Assembly: GCF_000002425.4 (NCBI RefSeq)
Contig: NC_037254.1
Coordinates: forward strand, 16,077,650 to 16,141,649
Direction of reading: 5' to 3'
Length of the DNA stretch: 64,000 nucleotides
Source: Physcomitrium patens
Taxonomy: Eukaryota; Streptophyta; Bryopsida; Funariales; Funariaceae
Position 1 is the first letter of the stretch. Every line of letters begins with the position of its first letter. Under the pieces are notes generated by a model that had not been told where the DNA came from, ran no database searches, and saw only the letters and a list, made by a program, of their open reading frames with translations. The translations under genes and the position numbers were made by a program. Of the stretch, positions 36,110 to 49,350 are shown in pieces.

Positions 36110-38249
36110 ATGTAAAATACAGGGTGGATCTTCATTGACTCTGGTAGATATAATCGATAGGCAATAGAATTGATTTGTTCACAAATAGGAAAAGGTCCAA
36201 GCCTACGATAATCTAATTTATTACAAGGACGAGTAGTCTTGATATTACGACCAAGTAACCATACCTTATCACCTATATTATATTGTGGTTGTTCCTTGCG
36301 ATTGGCATCTAAGTTGGTCTTTTGTCGTTCTTGAGCTTCCTTTAATTATATCTTCATTGTTGTATATAGCTCTGATAAGCAATTTGCTAAATCTTTTACC
36401 GCAGGATTATCAACTTTCAAAAAGTCAAAAGTATCAAGATGTGGACGATGACCATAATTTTTAAATAAAGTTATTTGTTGAGTATAAGAATATATCAAAT
36501 TATTATATGCAAACTCTGCCAATGGTAAAAGAGTTGTTAAATCATCTTGATGATAGTTGATGGTACATCTCAAATACTGTTCCAAAACTTGATTTACCTG
36601 TTCTGTTTGTCCATCAATTTGAGGATGGAAAGCTCAAGAAAGTTTTATATCTACCTTTAGAATCTTGAATAGGGTTCTCCAAAATCTTCATACAAATTGA
36701 GTCCTCCTATCCGATATAATATCCTTTGGCTATTCATGATAGCAATAGATATTGTTAATAAAAAGTTTAGCTATTTCTTCACCTGTGATAGATTTTATAC
36801 ATGGTACAAAATATGCCATCTTGATAAAATGATCTACTATCACGAATTTAGAGTCCTAAAAACCTGAGATTGAAAGATCCGTGATGAAATCCATAGAAAT
36901 AAAAAACCATGGTTGTTTTGGAATAGATAACGGCTGAAGAAGTCCATCAGGTTGATGTCGAGGAATTTTTTTAACTTGAGCAAACATCATAAGATTGTAC
37001 AAAATCTTTGACTATCTTCCACATTTGTGGCCATCAAAAATTCCTAGATATTAGTTCCAAAGTTTTATTGTATCCAAAGTGTTCTGCTGCTGGAAAATCA
37101 TGACGAGCTTGAAGAACACGTAATGGGGCTTCACCTTCTGGAACATATAAGAATCCTTCTAAATATAATAGATTATTCTTGAATTCAATTTTGGAAGTAT
37201 CATCGGACTTAGAAGAAGTATCCTTGATATCCCAAACAAAAGGATCAAAGAACATGCTTGATTGAATTTACTTCACAAATATTGAATCAACAATCAATGT
37301 TGATTTTATAGTTTGAAGATGAAAATGCTCGGGCTTCAAGAAAATTGATCTTTGTTGATCAAAAGATGCATCTCTTTCTTTTGGTGTAAGATAAGAACGT
37401 CTAGAAAGAGCATCCCATAGACCTTGTTGTTTTTTGAGTCGATAAGTGATCTTAAAATTGATTCTAGATAAAGACATGCTCCAACTGGCTTGACAACGAT
37501 TCAAGATAAGTACTGATATAAAGTACTCAAGGTTCTTATGGTATGTATATATGATAACTAGACTTGAGATGCCTTCTAGATAATGATAACATTCTTGAAA
37601 TGAATCCACGATTGCAAGGAGCTCTTGGTCATGGATCTCGTAATTAATCTCGGCTGCTAAAAAATTTCTTGAATGGAAAGCTATTGAATGGAGTTTGTCA
37701 TCAATTCCCATTTATGACAATATGGTACCTATAGCAAAATCTAGTGCGTCTATTTTGATAAAAAATACCTTAAAAAAGTCAACAAAATATAAGATTGGTG
37801 CAGAAATAAATTCTTTCTTTAAAGCATCAAATCATACTTGTGCTTCTTTATTCCACTAAAGTTAGTCTTTATAAGTTAAACATAAAAAAGGAGTTGTAAC
37901 TTAAGAAAAATTCTTGATGAATATTTGAAAGTAATAAGCAAAGCCCAAAAAGTATTGCATATCTCGTATTGTTCTTGGAATCTTCCATTCTATGATAGTT
38001 TGAACCTTCTTGGGATCCATCAAAAGGCCTTCATTGGAAATGATGTATCCTAAGAAATCAACTTGAATAGTGTGGAATACACACTTTTTTAATTTGGTAT
38101 ATAATCTTGCATCTCTAAGTTTCTATAACACGCGACGAACATGAAGCTCATATTCTTTTGTATTCTTAGAATAGATTAGAATGTTGCCAAAATAAAAAAA
38201 AAACAACGAAATCATCTAAAAACTCATGAAAAATATCATTCATAAGATG
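36110..38249 (-). pseudogene. pol: D: integrase, RNase H and part of RT
   Basis: On the minus strand RT runs from 38249 to about 37800, RNase H lies at 37268-37711 ([20 protein letters not shown]), the integrase zinc-binding region at 37034-37255 (ARHDFPAAEHFGYNKTLELI), and the integrase core and C-terminal part at 36110-37000. Stops are frequent. RT is cut by element E at 38249 and resumes at 58004. Confidence 0.85.
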
Positions 38250-39012
38250 TGCAATTGGTCGTTTTACTTATTCCAGTAGAAATCTCCCAGAATAAACCCG
38301 TATAGGGGGATTCGAATACAGGGAATGACTAGTTGCTTAAGCGTTCATGTTAGGGTCATACAATCAATTACTTCTTGAATGTATCATCTCTATTTCCAAT
38401 ATTTGAACACACAAGGAAACTATAATCTCCTCCTTCATCTTATCTGTCTCTTCCTTACAGCAATTCAGTCATACCAATAATTGCTATTTCCACCAATATA
38501 TTCACCCTCATAATCTCTAACTATAATACTATGCCCTCACAGCTTTCAGTACACAATTACCCTCATTCCAATCACTGGAATTCTTCACACATAACTGCCA
38601 TTCACATTACAGTGTTTCACACAAACACAGACTCATTCTCTCTGCTGAATTACAATCAAATTTCAGCATTCAATCTTTCTTCTTCTCAAATAATATCAAT
38701 CACATTTCCATTCCGTAATTCACTTCACAATATTCAGAAACTCTTAATCCTCTTATTCAAAGAAAATAACAAACAAAAGAAAAGAGGTAGCACCAAGCTT
38801 ACCCCGGCTCACACTATCACAACGATGGCACCTTAATTAACTTCTACAACTCCTATATACTTTTTTTTGATTCTCCAAATTCTAACTATAATTCTATAAT
38901 TAACCACTTTTAATAACTAAATCACTCATCCGTCCTTCTGAATTTCCTATTATATGGACTATTAATATATTTTACTAATATCTTTCAAAAATAAATTAAT
39001 ATCTATTCTACA
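38250..39012 (-). repeat. 3' LTR of E (763 bp)
   Basis: It starts TGCAATTGGTCG and ends TATTCTACA in plus-strand coordinates. The next bases, TAGCCCCACTC, are the complement of a short polypurine tract, GAGTGGGGCTA. Confidence 0.9.
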
Positions 39013-39120
39013 TAGCCCCACTCATATCTATGCAGTGTCCTCGCAAACACTCAATTGATAACTATCTAAAAATTATCTAACAAAATTCTACAAAAATTGC
39101 GATCCCGTTGGCCTATCTAA

Positions 39121-39324
39121 TTAATCAATTGCCACAGTATCTGTTATTGGTTCCACCAATTCTGGTTCCAACTGCAAATCTTCGTCCTCCTCCAATCCTT
39201 CTATCGACTCCTGCCTCAATTGAGCTGAAAGGTCTTCATTGTACTCGCCCAATTCATAGACTTGAGCTTCCAATTTCAGGATCTGGGCATCCCAAAATTC
39301 CAATTGTTGTTGCTGCTGACTCAT
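39121..39324 (-). pseudogene. E: short 3' frame, Gln- and Glu-rich
   Basis: A 67-codon open frame next to the 3' LTR, starting MSQQQQQLEFWDAQILKLEA, with a heptad-like, coiled-coil-type pattern and an acidic C-terminal part. It lies where pol would normally end. I do not recognise it. It may be the tail of a longer frame that also covers 39372-39569, or a leftover after the pol deletion. Confidence 0.4.
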
Positions 39325-39559
39325 CTATTCTTGAACATCTTCAATTGATACTTGTGACTAACTCCTCACTGTTAACTCTTAACTGGAACTACTACTCTCA
39401 AAAATACAAGAAATATAAGAAAATGGCACTCTAGCCAACCCAAAACAATACAACAGAATGACTTTAGCTTGTGTCCTACTCCTAATCTTTTACTACTTGG
39501 TGATAATGACAACATGTTACCTATACTATCCATGAAAGGTAATGGGAAGTAATCTTTTT

Positions 39560-40720
39560 TGGTGGCCACATTAAGTTTTCAAAAATCCTGAAAATTACCA
39601 TTCTTTTTCGGTACCATCACAATTGACGACACCCATACATTATGAGGAACAGGATAAATAAAATCTATGTCGAGAAGTTTATCCAATTCCTCTTTCACTA
39701 AAAGAGAATATTTTGGGTTAAGCCAGTGTTGTCTTTGACAAACTGACATAACACCCTCCTCCAGAATAATCTGGTGCTCACACACGTCAACTGGAATCCC
39801 TTTCAAATCCGCATACAACCACACAAAGGCAGATTTGTGATGGACAAAAAACTGTTTCCAAGCATCCAATTCTGTACCTATAATATCGGCAAATATTTTA
39901 ATTAGCTATGGCATTTCGTTGGTGTCCAGGTTAATAAATTGACACAAAGGGTCTTCAACAACCTCTGATTTAATTGTCTTCTTTTGATCTGAATATCTTG
40001 TATTATTCGACATATGGAAACCATCCAAATCTAGTTCCAATGTGTTGACTCTATTGACTGCAGAATTGTTCATCCATTTAGCAATAGCATGATGCAAGTT
40101 AGTCGCATCCTCCTAATGCAGTAAATACTCACTGAGACTTCTACATTGGTAGACTCCTACTTTTGCTGTTGAAGTGTTTTGTCCTACCCCAAATTGCGGT
40201 GAACCTATAGCATCGTCATCTTCCTCAATCGATTGACTCTCGTTGTCCGATATAAATTTTGATTCTGATAATTGAGATTCTCCATGATATTGTACCAGAT
40301 ACATCTGTAGAGTAATCTTGTCATGGCCTTTTCCAATTGTCAATGTGCTTCTACCCCAATCGTTCTTAGCTTTGGCTTGATAAAGCCAAGGTCTGTCCAA
40401 TAAAATGGGATACTGTAATGTGGAACTCTATAATCGAAATACAATATAATCAATTTTGTATATCAATCCCACGATTATAGTGGCAATATTACGTAAGATT
40501 TCCATTGGCTTTATCCAACTATGATCTGCCATTCCTAAGTCCAATGTCATAGGTAGCAATTGCTTTAGATCTAAGTCCTCCATTGTATCCGCGTTCATTA
40601 AATTTACACTGGAGCTACGATTGACTTGTATCCCAGGAATTAAAATGCCATCGATTGATACATCAATTGTTAGTGCTCCCGGATCTAGGTTTAAGCTAAC
40701 TTCATGAATTTCTTTAGTGC
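39560..40720 (-). pseudogene. pol: E: protease and beginning of RT
   Basis: The retropepsin region is at about 40720-40110 on the minus strand. It ends with LLDRPWLYQAKAKNDW, GRSTLTIGKGHDKITL and QYHGESQ, typical of plant gypsy protease regions. The usual catalytic D-G-G/D-T-G triad is not visible (NRS at the expected place, before SVNLM). The first RT motifs follow at 39869-39560 (VMVPKKNGNFQDF, then KKDYFPLPFMDSI), after which homology stops. The RT palm, RNase H and integrase are absent. Confidence 0.75.
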
Positions 40721-41363
40721 AAGATCTTCGTCATATTAGCGCTGAATTTAATGTAGATTGACATTTCGATGCTAGAGCCAAAAGTTGCTTCATTGTAATT
40801 GAAGGCTAAATAACATCCAAATCCTTCAGAATGTCGTAGGATTCCATATTGAGAGTAATTCCCAATACTCTTTTGCATTTCATTGGTTTGAGTTTAACTC
40901 CGTGACGTAAGATAGTCTTCTACCCTGGACTCAAAATTGGAATAGCAGGCGGGCCTTCTTTGGAATTTTTGCCTTCGAGAGGATCTTTCAATGGGTAGGA
41001 TATTTCTCGAAACTGCATAGAGATCAGAACTGCTTGTAACAAAATTGAAGCCTCCGTAATTAGAACCTCATTAGGTTCTGCCACCGATTCAAGTCTCATA
41101 CTCGGTACAGAGTCCATAACAGGACCTGGATTAGATGGTCCCGGCAAATTGGCATGTGGAACCGAATTGGGTTCCTCGGTCTATTGAAGTATCAATATTG
41201 GGATATGTTCTAATACTGATATTGGTTCATTTAGCTCCATGGACAGTGCTACTTGCTCTCCTGTGATTGGTTCATCCAGGTCTTAAATTAGATTCTTGTC
41301 TTTTTGTTGGCCTTTGGTAAGCACTGCGTTCACCACTTCGATACGATGTACTGGTGAGTCTCG

Positions 41364-43289
41364 TTGAATAGGGCCTTTGTCCTCCGCCAGTTGGCTTGTT
41401 TATATTTGTTAGTCCCGATTATTATAATTAAAGAGTGCATTACATTGCTGATAAGTATGATCAGACTGCTTACAATTTCCACATATTACAGCATAGTCAT
41501 CACTGGTCCTTGGATTAGGACATTCACTCACATAATGTTTGATTTATCTGCAACAATAGCAACGAAGTGGTCTCCTGCCAACTCTTTCAGGGATAATGGA
41601 TGTCTCTACTGGTATATAACAGTTAGATCTATTCCATGTTAGATGAGTAATAGATCCTGGTTGACCCATTGTTATTGTAGACTCTGGCATTGGCTTCGTC
41701 ATGGGTAGATATTGATGGTATGCTGGTTGGTTCATCGCCAATCTATGAGTATTCGATACACCTTCTTGGTAAAATTCACAGTTTAGGAAATTGGAATAAT
41801 TTCTATTTTGTTTATTCACTCGATTTCCATTCCAACCAAACTTATTATTCGTTTGTACTTGATTGACATCCCACAAAGTTAGTTGAGTCATTATCTGGTT
41901 ATTGAGTTGTTATTGCTTCCGTAAATTCCAATAGTTAGTGGTAATATGCTTGCCCCCGCAAAAGGTACATTGTACAATCATTTAGGAAGGTGAAGGATAT
42001 TCTGTTACTAAATGACCTTGCCCCTTATAATTGCTGCATTAGACATAGGGACGCATATTTGTTGGTTTATGCTTCTTTTTTTTTTTATCCTTGGCCAGAT
42101 TCACAGCCAATTCATCCATTTTTTTTGTCAATGTTAACAGCAATGACTCATTGAGATCCCTTGATACCAATGCATTTGGCAATTCCTTCGTAGGTATTGG
42201 TTTTTGATATGCGGAATAAGGCACATATGGATGTGATGATGATGGTGGTACAGCTTGCAATAGAACAGCATCCACTATTCTTTGTGGAATTATACCATAA
42301 TCATTCCTTCCCAGATAACTTTTCGATGCGTCATTCCAATTTGTCATTTGATAACCTCCTTGAGATGGAATCATCGTGGCTCTAACTATTAAGTTCAAGT
42401 CATAGTGACGTTCCTCTCACACTTTGGCTCTATTAAGTGACGTAGCCACCGTAATGGGTTGAGCTTCCTTTACAAACATTTTAAGCTCTGGTAGGTGCAA
42501 ACCATTGATTAATATGGATAAGATAAATACCTCCGACATTTGCTGATTTGGCCACTTATTGAGTATATCAGACACTCGGCCATAGTACGATTCCATTGCC
42601 TCCCCTAGGATCATTTTGCTATTCATTAACCTCTCTCAAAAGCAGTCCTGAAAACCAATTGGTCAAAAATGGAATAAAAATGCATTCTTTAATGCTTTCC
42701 AATTCGGAAATTGACCCACTGGTTGGCAGTTGTACCATTCAAACGCCGTGTCTTTTAAGATCGCTGGCAACCATCTCAACCAAGTATCTTCTGTTCTTTC
42801 ATTATTAGCTATACATGCTGTAAGAAACTGAGACAAATGTTGATCGGGATCCGCACCCAAAAATCCCCGAAAAGTAGGTAGTGGCACGACACTAGTCATA
42901 CGATCACATATTGCACCCATTTGTACTGCAATTGGAACGGCTGATACTCTTGACGCCATTGAATTTCTTGTTCTACTAAATTCTCTTTTAAAATAATCTC
43001 TGCTTTTCCTTATTCTAATTTTTGAGCTCTCAATGCTACTCGATTTACTGTTATTTTTTGTAAATAGTTTTATTGATTGAATTGCAAGTAAAAACGTCAA
43101 ATTTTGAAATACAATATAGTTATCTTTATTGGCGACCAATTTGTGCCAATCTGAAGTGCCACTATTGCTCGTTTTAGCAGTACCTCCTAGTAGAAAAATA
43201 CCTAATGGAGTACCAAATTCTTCTACGCCTCCTTCTCTTTCAATTAACGGCCTCAAGATTTCCACTGGAATGTTAACAAAATTTCCCGC
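41364..43289 (-). pseudogene. gag: E: gag and zinc-knuckle array
   Basis: The capsid-like region (43289-42417 on the minus strand) includes PTFRGFLGADPDQHLSQFL, AFEWYNCQP, then SYYGRVSDILNKWPNQQ, in one frame read through stops. Four zinc-knuckle-like motifs follow: CSNYKGQGHLVTEY (about 42030, Cys to Tyr changes), CTFCGGKHITTNY (about 41960), CYCC..IKHYVSEC (about 41550) and CGNCKQSDHTYQQC (about 41460). This nucleocapsid region is unusually long. The gag start lies across the F insertion at 57122. Confidence 0.75.
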
Positions 43290-44437
43290 TGTCATGTTGT
43301 AACACGAGTATACCATGAAAATATAAAGAAAGGGGACTTTTATTAAGGTTCAATCATCCCGTTATAGTAAGCCGGGACATATTGAAATGCTCCATTCGAT
43401 TCTAATAATGGGAGTCAACAAAAAAGAAAAGGACCAATTCAACGACGGGTGAGCCTAGTTCGAAGAGCCAATTGAATCCAATTTCAAGACATGCAATCCA
43501 GGTCCTATTACGGGCCTCTTACTCAATATGAGACCTGACTTGGTCGGGCAACCCAATGCGGACCAATTACGGGAACATCATAGTCTTACTACGGGCCTCT
43601 TAGCCAATATGAGACCTGAATTGGTCATGCAACTCAATGTGGTCCCGATTACGAGGCTCTGATTTCGTTTCAGGTTGTTCCGTCCTTTGTGCCATTCCAG
43701 GAAAGTCCTTTCAGTAAAAAGATCTCTTAAAGGTAAAAACGGAGGAGAAAGCTCTGACGGCGGGAGCCAATTCCGGATCCAAGATGGAAGATTGAAGAAA
43801 ATCAAAAGCTAGGGTTTGAAAGAGAAGAGAATTAGGGTTAAAGGAGAGGATAGGTTAAGAAATGGAAGGGAGGAGAATAAGTTTTTTTGAAGGGTCGGAG
43901 AGCTAGCTTCATGCTTCGGGCGGGAGAAAAAAAACAAAGAATTGGGGTTTTTTCTTCATAGGGTTTTGGGAAGACTGAGGCAATTGTTGCTAAAGTCAGT
44001 GCTCTACTGGTGAATCTAGGTTTTAATGAAGTGGGTGTGATTACTCTTGGTTGTTTTGTGAAATCGAAGTTACGTCTGTGATTGAAGAATTAAAAGGGTG
44101 TCTATAGGATTGAGTATGAAGAGTGAATGAAATTTATTGATTTAATCTAACAAGACAGTCAATGGATACAAGGTCGTGAGTATAAAGTTGTATCGAAGAT
44201 TAGCAGTTTGGGTTGTTCGGGGTTCTCTATAACGTCTAGAGACCTACCGGCTGGGGCAAAAAGGATTTCAGTGAGCAGTCGAAGGACATCCGTATAGATT
44301 TACGGTATATTCTTATAATTGTTTATATTCAAATAGGAAAAAATCGATAGACTGCTTGAATATTAGCGAATCTCCATACTACCTTCTACAGCCAGACGTC
44401 TGGTGCGTTCTCGAGCACGAAAGCACGTAATATGATA
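43290..44437 (+). repeat. 5' LTR of F (1148 bp)
   Basis: It begins TGTCATGTTGTAACACG. The last 600 bp are much more similar to the 3' copy than the first 500 bp. No confident primer-binding site could be named in TACAAGTGGTGAACTCG just after it. Confidence 0.88.
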
Positions 44438-44502
44438 CAAGTGGTGAACTCGACGTGAAAGCTTGAGGTGGAAGGTATTGGATTTCGTTTGATTTTATTT
44501 TT

Positions 44503-45966
44503 ATGGAAAATGAAAATAAAAATTTTGTAGGATCTTTGGGAGGAGTTTCTAGTAGGGGATCTTTTAAAAGACAAGGTGTCACGGACACAAAATACAGACT
44601 TGAAATCTAACAAGAAGTTCAAGAAGAAGTGGCAGAACTAGATTAAACAGATGAGTACAAGAACAACACCAGAAAGGTGAGCTAGAACTCCAAGAGATTT
44701 GTTGTCGAGACTGAAGAACTCTTCAGTCTCGACTCCTATATATACTACTAGCCTATGGTTCTAAGGAAGCGCATCAAGAAGCTTCCCAAGAACTATGAAG
44801 CTTCTCGAGCAACTACCCAAGAGCTAGGAAGCTTCTCAAGTAACTTCCTAGAATCTACTAGAATATTCTAAGAATCTTCTAGAGCCTTCTAAGAGGATCT
44901 TTAGGGAATCTTCAAAGAATCTTTAGAGAATCTTTGAAGAATATTCTAAGAGAATATTCAAGAAATCTTCTGAAAGTTTCTAGAGACTTCTTTCTAGAAG
45001 GTTCTAGAAACTTGTCTCTAGAAAGGTCTAAGGACTATGTCCCTAACACAAGGTATGCACATGGATCTGTCTATTGCTAGTATGTTTCAAGCCTTCTCAT
45101 TATCAATACAGCAACAGCAAAGCAATGATCGAAAGAAAGCTTTGGCAACTAAAGCATTGCAAGCAGTGGTCAATAAAATTGATCAATTCGATGGAAGGAA
45201 TATTTCAATGTATTTAAGATGTTATGTTCGTGAAATGGAATTAAATCGATTTTTTGAGAAGAAAATGGTTGAATTATTTGGACTTGCCATGATACCGGAG
45301 ATAACAGACCATATTACATTGATTACAGATCGTTATGGGAATTCATGGGAGGTTTTTTCACATGCACTGAAAGATGAATATTTCTTAGAAGATTTTGATC
45401 GTGTTACTAAGAAGTTGTTTCTGGAATGGATTGAATGGCCTAATAAGAATTTACAAGCAATAGAGCTACTAAGGGAATTTGAGAGGCACTACTCTCAATT
45501 ATCAAAGGTAGAAAAATTGACATTGGAGCCAAACAAAGTTGATCTATTTCTTCAAGCTGCTGATAGAGAATTGCAAGAGAAATTAGAACTCCTTCTTGAA
45601 GACAAAGAAGAAGATGAAGGATTCACAACAAAGTGGAAGAACGTTGAAGATGCGATGGGATTGCTTACAAAAAGAGAAAGGAGGAAGGATAGGAGTAATA
45701 TTCCGAAAACAGTACAAGCACCCAAAGCTCCAATACGTACAACACCACCAAAAATGCCTACAGTTCAACCTTCGACATCCTTATCAAAGAAAGCAGATAT
45801 AGGGATGGAAGAAATTATTCAAGGATTGCGAGATCTTCAAATCAAATTGGCAAGACTTGAAGAGAATACTTCTACAAATAATTTGAAGAATATTTCAAAA
45901 TAAGGATATGTACAAAGATGCATTTGGTGTGATGACGCTTCACACACTAGGAAAGATTGCAATGAA
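44503..45966 (+). pseudogene. gag: F: gag with CCHC zinc knuckle, split by a solo LTR
   Basis: The frame opens with ATG at 44503 (MENENKNFVGSLGG), is broken by the solo LTR 44577-45048 and its extra duplication copy, and continues from 45054 to a TAA at 45901. The main block (45054-45903) is 280-odd codons, with a capsid-like region around FDGRNISMYLRCYVREMEL and a basic, Pro-rich tail. Beyond the TAA the same frame carries CIWCDDASHTRKDC (CX2CX4HX4C) at about 45922-45963, so the stop is secondary, most simply from CAA. Gag would form the particle and bind element RNA. Confidence 0.8.
44577..45048. mobile_element. Solo LTR 'N' (472 bp) in the F gag gene
   Basis: It begins TGTCACGGACAC and ends GTCCCTAACA. 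It is flanked by an exact 5-bp duplication, caagg, at 44572-44576 and 45049-45053. Removing it rejoins the F gag frame. It contains many GAAGCTTC, TCTAGAA and AGAATCTT-like palindromic units. A diverged relative lies at about 61827-62276. Confidence 0.85.
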
Positions 45967-47880
45967 TTTAATAATATGATACGGCAAGGAATTATTTGCT
46001 GGAAAGATGGGAAGATAGCATTAAAAGATAGGGAGGATCTTCTTCAAACCAATTTTTGCAAGGGAGGAATAAGAGCATTGGTTCAAGATTACTTAAAAGA
46101 GCATGAAATAGCAGTACGAGAAAGTGCAAGTTATGGTGCTAGAGTAGATGATGACCTTGGTGGAAGTACAAAAACTAGTGAGTTTTGGGCTTCTGCCATT
46201 TCTACAATGCAAGAAGGGAAATTACCTCGAGAAGCGTTATTGAGGATTGTAGCTACAATATGAGGTGCAACAAGTTAGGAGGATCCTGTTGAGTCTCTTT
46301 CAGTTCATGCATATATTGCTAATAGCCAACATGAAGCTTTGATAGAAGAAAAGAGACGAGAAAATTTTGATGATACGAGAGAAGGGAATTCTTTTAAGAG
46401 GCAAACTCGAGGAGACAAGGCTCGGGAGGAAGCTTCACAAGAATTGCCTGTAAAGGATACCTCAACATCATTGGAAGAAAAAACAAGGCAGACAAAAGAT
46501 AAGGGCAAATCAATTGCTTATAAGCTACTTTTTGACATTGAAATGGCAACAAATTTGAAAGAGGTGTTGGAAGAACGTATATTAAATGCTAAGGTGGAAT
46601 TCACATTGAAAGAAGTCTTGAGAATTGCAAAGAAGGAGTTTCATGATGTTATCATTGACAGCATTAAGCGAAAGAGGTAATTAATGGGTGAAACTAGAAT
46701 GAGTCATGCTATTGATGCAAAAATATATAAAGATGAAGAAGAGGTTGATATTGGTTACAAGTAACCAACAAATGAAAAGAATGGGTATAATCAATGAGTA
46801 CATTTTGAAGATCATAGTGATAAAGAAATAGAAACTTTGAGTCATTATACTCGAAAGCATTGAACAAGAGCAACTACAGAGGTATTGGTGAAAGTAGGAG
46901 ATATAGAAGAATCAATTGTTGCTTTAGTCGACCATGGTTCTAAAATAAATCTCAAGTCTAAATATCTTTATAAGAAGCAAAAATGGCCAATTGATATGGA
47001 ATATGGATGGGCAATACGAGCAGCTAATAACACACAGGGCGAATTATATGGAGCTTGTCCAGATGTCAAAATTCGGATTGGAGATGTTGCGATGGAGCAA
47101 CATTTCTTTGTTCAAGATACAATGTCTTATCCGTTGATTTTAAGACAACCTTATATTACGGCAACACGGATGGAAACAAAAGTACTTGATGATGGTTCTA
47201 CTTATGCAAGAGTACGTAGCGAAGATAGGAGGAAAGGTGTACAATTTCTAACAGTACCTCCTAACCATGAACGGAATCGAGATAAGTTAAGGGAGAAACC
47301 GTTGCCAAAGATTGTTGAAGGATTTAAGGATTTTGGAGAGATACCACTGTAAAGCGAGATTATGGAGGGACAAAAGAGGAGGTACTCTCGCGAGATGAAG
47401 GTGCCTTTGATGCGAGTTTTATTGGTATTTTGGAGAATGGAAATATTTTGTATAAAAAAGTTGATGATTTTAAAAGAAAAGAAAGAAAAAGATTATATAA
47501 TATTGAAGGAGAATTACACAAGTTAGGTACATTGCAAGATGATGAGAGGATTTTAGGTATTTATGAAGAAAATGGACTGGAAGATTCAATTGAATTGATT
47601 ACATCTATTGGGTTAGGGGATAATGATAAGATTGTTGAGATTCATTCAAGAGAGGTTTATACCATACTTGAATCTTTTCAAGCACCAGAAGTCACTGTAG
47701 AGACGAGATATAAAATGGCACATAAGAAGGTAAAGCCTGTTGCCGGACCATTAGCAGAAGATTCTAAAGAAAAAATGGGAGAAGCATCAAAAGAAGCAAG
47801 TTTAAGAGATCCAATGAGTATTGGACATCAGTTTACTAAAGAGACTTTTGAAGAATTGAAGATTGATTCTGATGGTCTTT
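45967..47880 (+). pseudogene. pol: F: gag-pol linker and protease
   Basis: The linker at 45976-46680 includes KGKSIAYKLLFDIEMATNLK and ILNAKVEF, the same signature as in element G. The retropepsin domain is at 46885-47352, with ALVDHGSKINL at the active site. The triplet is D-H-G where retroviral proteases have D-T/S-G; His in this place may be a family trait. LRQPYITATRMETKVLDDGS follows. Several stops and at least two frameshifts occur: one between the protease and the 47430-47969 block, another near 47890 entering RT. Confidence 0.75.
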
Positions 47881-49350
47881 ATTGCCAGAGGAAATTACTT
47901 GCTTCAAAAAGATGTTGGCTAAACAAGGTAGATCGTTTGCCTTCGAATCTCATAAAATTGGGTGTGTAGATCCAAATATTATAACACCTATGGTTATCTT
48001 CACTATACCGCATGTACCTTGGAATCTAAGACCGATTTTAGTACCGAGGGCACATTTACCTAAATTGGTGGAACTATTAAAAGAAAAGATAAAGATGAAA
48101 ACATTGGAACCTTCATTTGCGCCGTATTCTAGTCGATGGTTTACGGTACCTGAGAAGAATGGGTCACTACGGTTTATTCAAGATATGCAACCGGTGAATG
48201 CAGTAACTATCAGGATTGCAGAAATTGGACCTATTGTGGATGAATTTACTGAGGCGTTTGTTGGAAGGGCGATCTATTCAATGGGTGACTTGTATTCAGG
48301 TTATGATCAATTTCAACTTGCCGAAGGAAGTAGAGATATGACAACAATGAGGACACCACTTGGATTGGTTAGAATGTGCACTCTTCCTCAAGGCGCGACC
48401 AACTCAGTTGTGCATATGATGAATGGGATGAATAAGGTATTGAGAGATTTTATTCCGGAAAAGACTATGCCTTTTCTGGATGATGTTCCTATAAAAAGGT
48501 ACAGAGAGGGAGACAAGGATGAAACTTTAGATAAGAGGGGGTGTCGCAAATATGTTGTTGATCATATAAAAGATTGTGAAAAGATTTTAACTAGGCTTGG
48601 AGAAGTTCATCTTACATTATTGGGTATGAAGTCTGTATTTGGAGTACAAGAGGTTGTGATTGTTGGACATTTATGTGGATCTTATGGAAGAAAATGAAAT
48701 CTGACTAAAATTGATGCAATTGGAAGGATGAAAGAGGATTGCAATTTGTTAACAGAGGTTTGTAGGTTTTTAGGTGCATGTGTATTTTCTCGAATCTGGA
48801 TCTGTCATTATGCTCACATAGGGGATCCATTATATGAGCTATTACATAAGGTCTACCGATTTAAATGGGAAGAAAGGCATATTCAGGCAATGTAAAGATT
48901 GAAGAAATTATTGATGTCACCTCCAATATTGAGGAAGGTTGATTATAAGTGCAATAGACCAGTGATTCTTACTGTGGACGCTAGTCCAATTGCCATTGGA
49001 TGGACTGTGGGTCAAGATGATTCAAGTGGGAACAGATTTGCAGTTCGATTTGGAGCTTAAGTTTTAAGTATTCGTTACCATGCATATTCGCAAGTCAAAA
49101 GAGAACTTTGGGGAGTTGTTTCGGCAATGAAAGCTAAAAAGGACTATTTGATTGGGGCAGTAGTAGTAATTGAAACAGATTGCTTGCCATTGCTTGAAAT
49201 GATTACTAACTGTTCAACACCGGATATTGCAATGTTGAGATGGATTGCTTATATTAAGTCACTAAATCCAGAATTTAAGCATGTTACTGGGAAGGACAAT
49301 TTAGTAGCAGATATGCTATCTCGAGCAAGATACGAGAGGGAGGATGAAAT
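47881..49350 (+). pseudogene. pol: F: reverse transcriptase and RNase H
   Basis: The RT palm is open from 47882 to 48697. Motifs include SSRWFTVPEKNGSLRFIQD, YSMGDLYSGYDQFQLAEGS, LPQGATNSVVHMM and the catalytic FLDD at 48473-48484 (Phe in place of Tyr in Y-x-D-D). RNase H runs at about 48960-49350, with ILTVDASPIAIGW as the first catalytic Asp, KRELWGV, and VIETDCLPLLEM. A few single stops break it (for example 48895, 49058). This FLDD and D-H-G combination separates the F/G family from the chromoviruses in the window. Confidence 0.82.
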
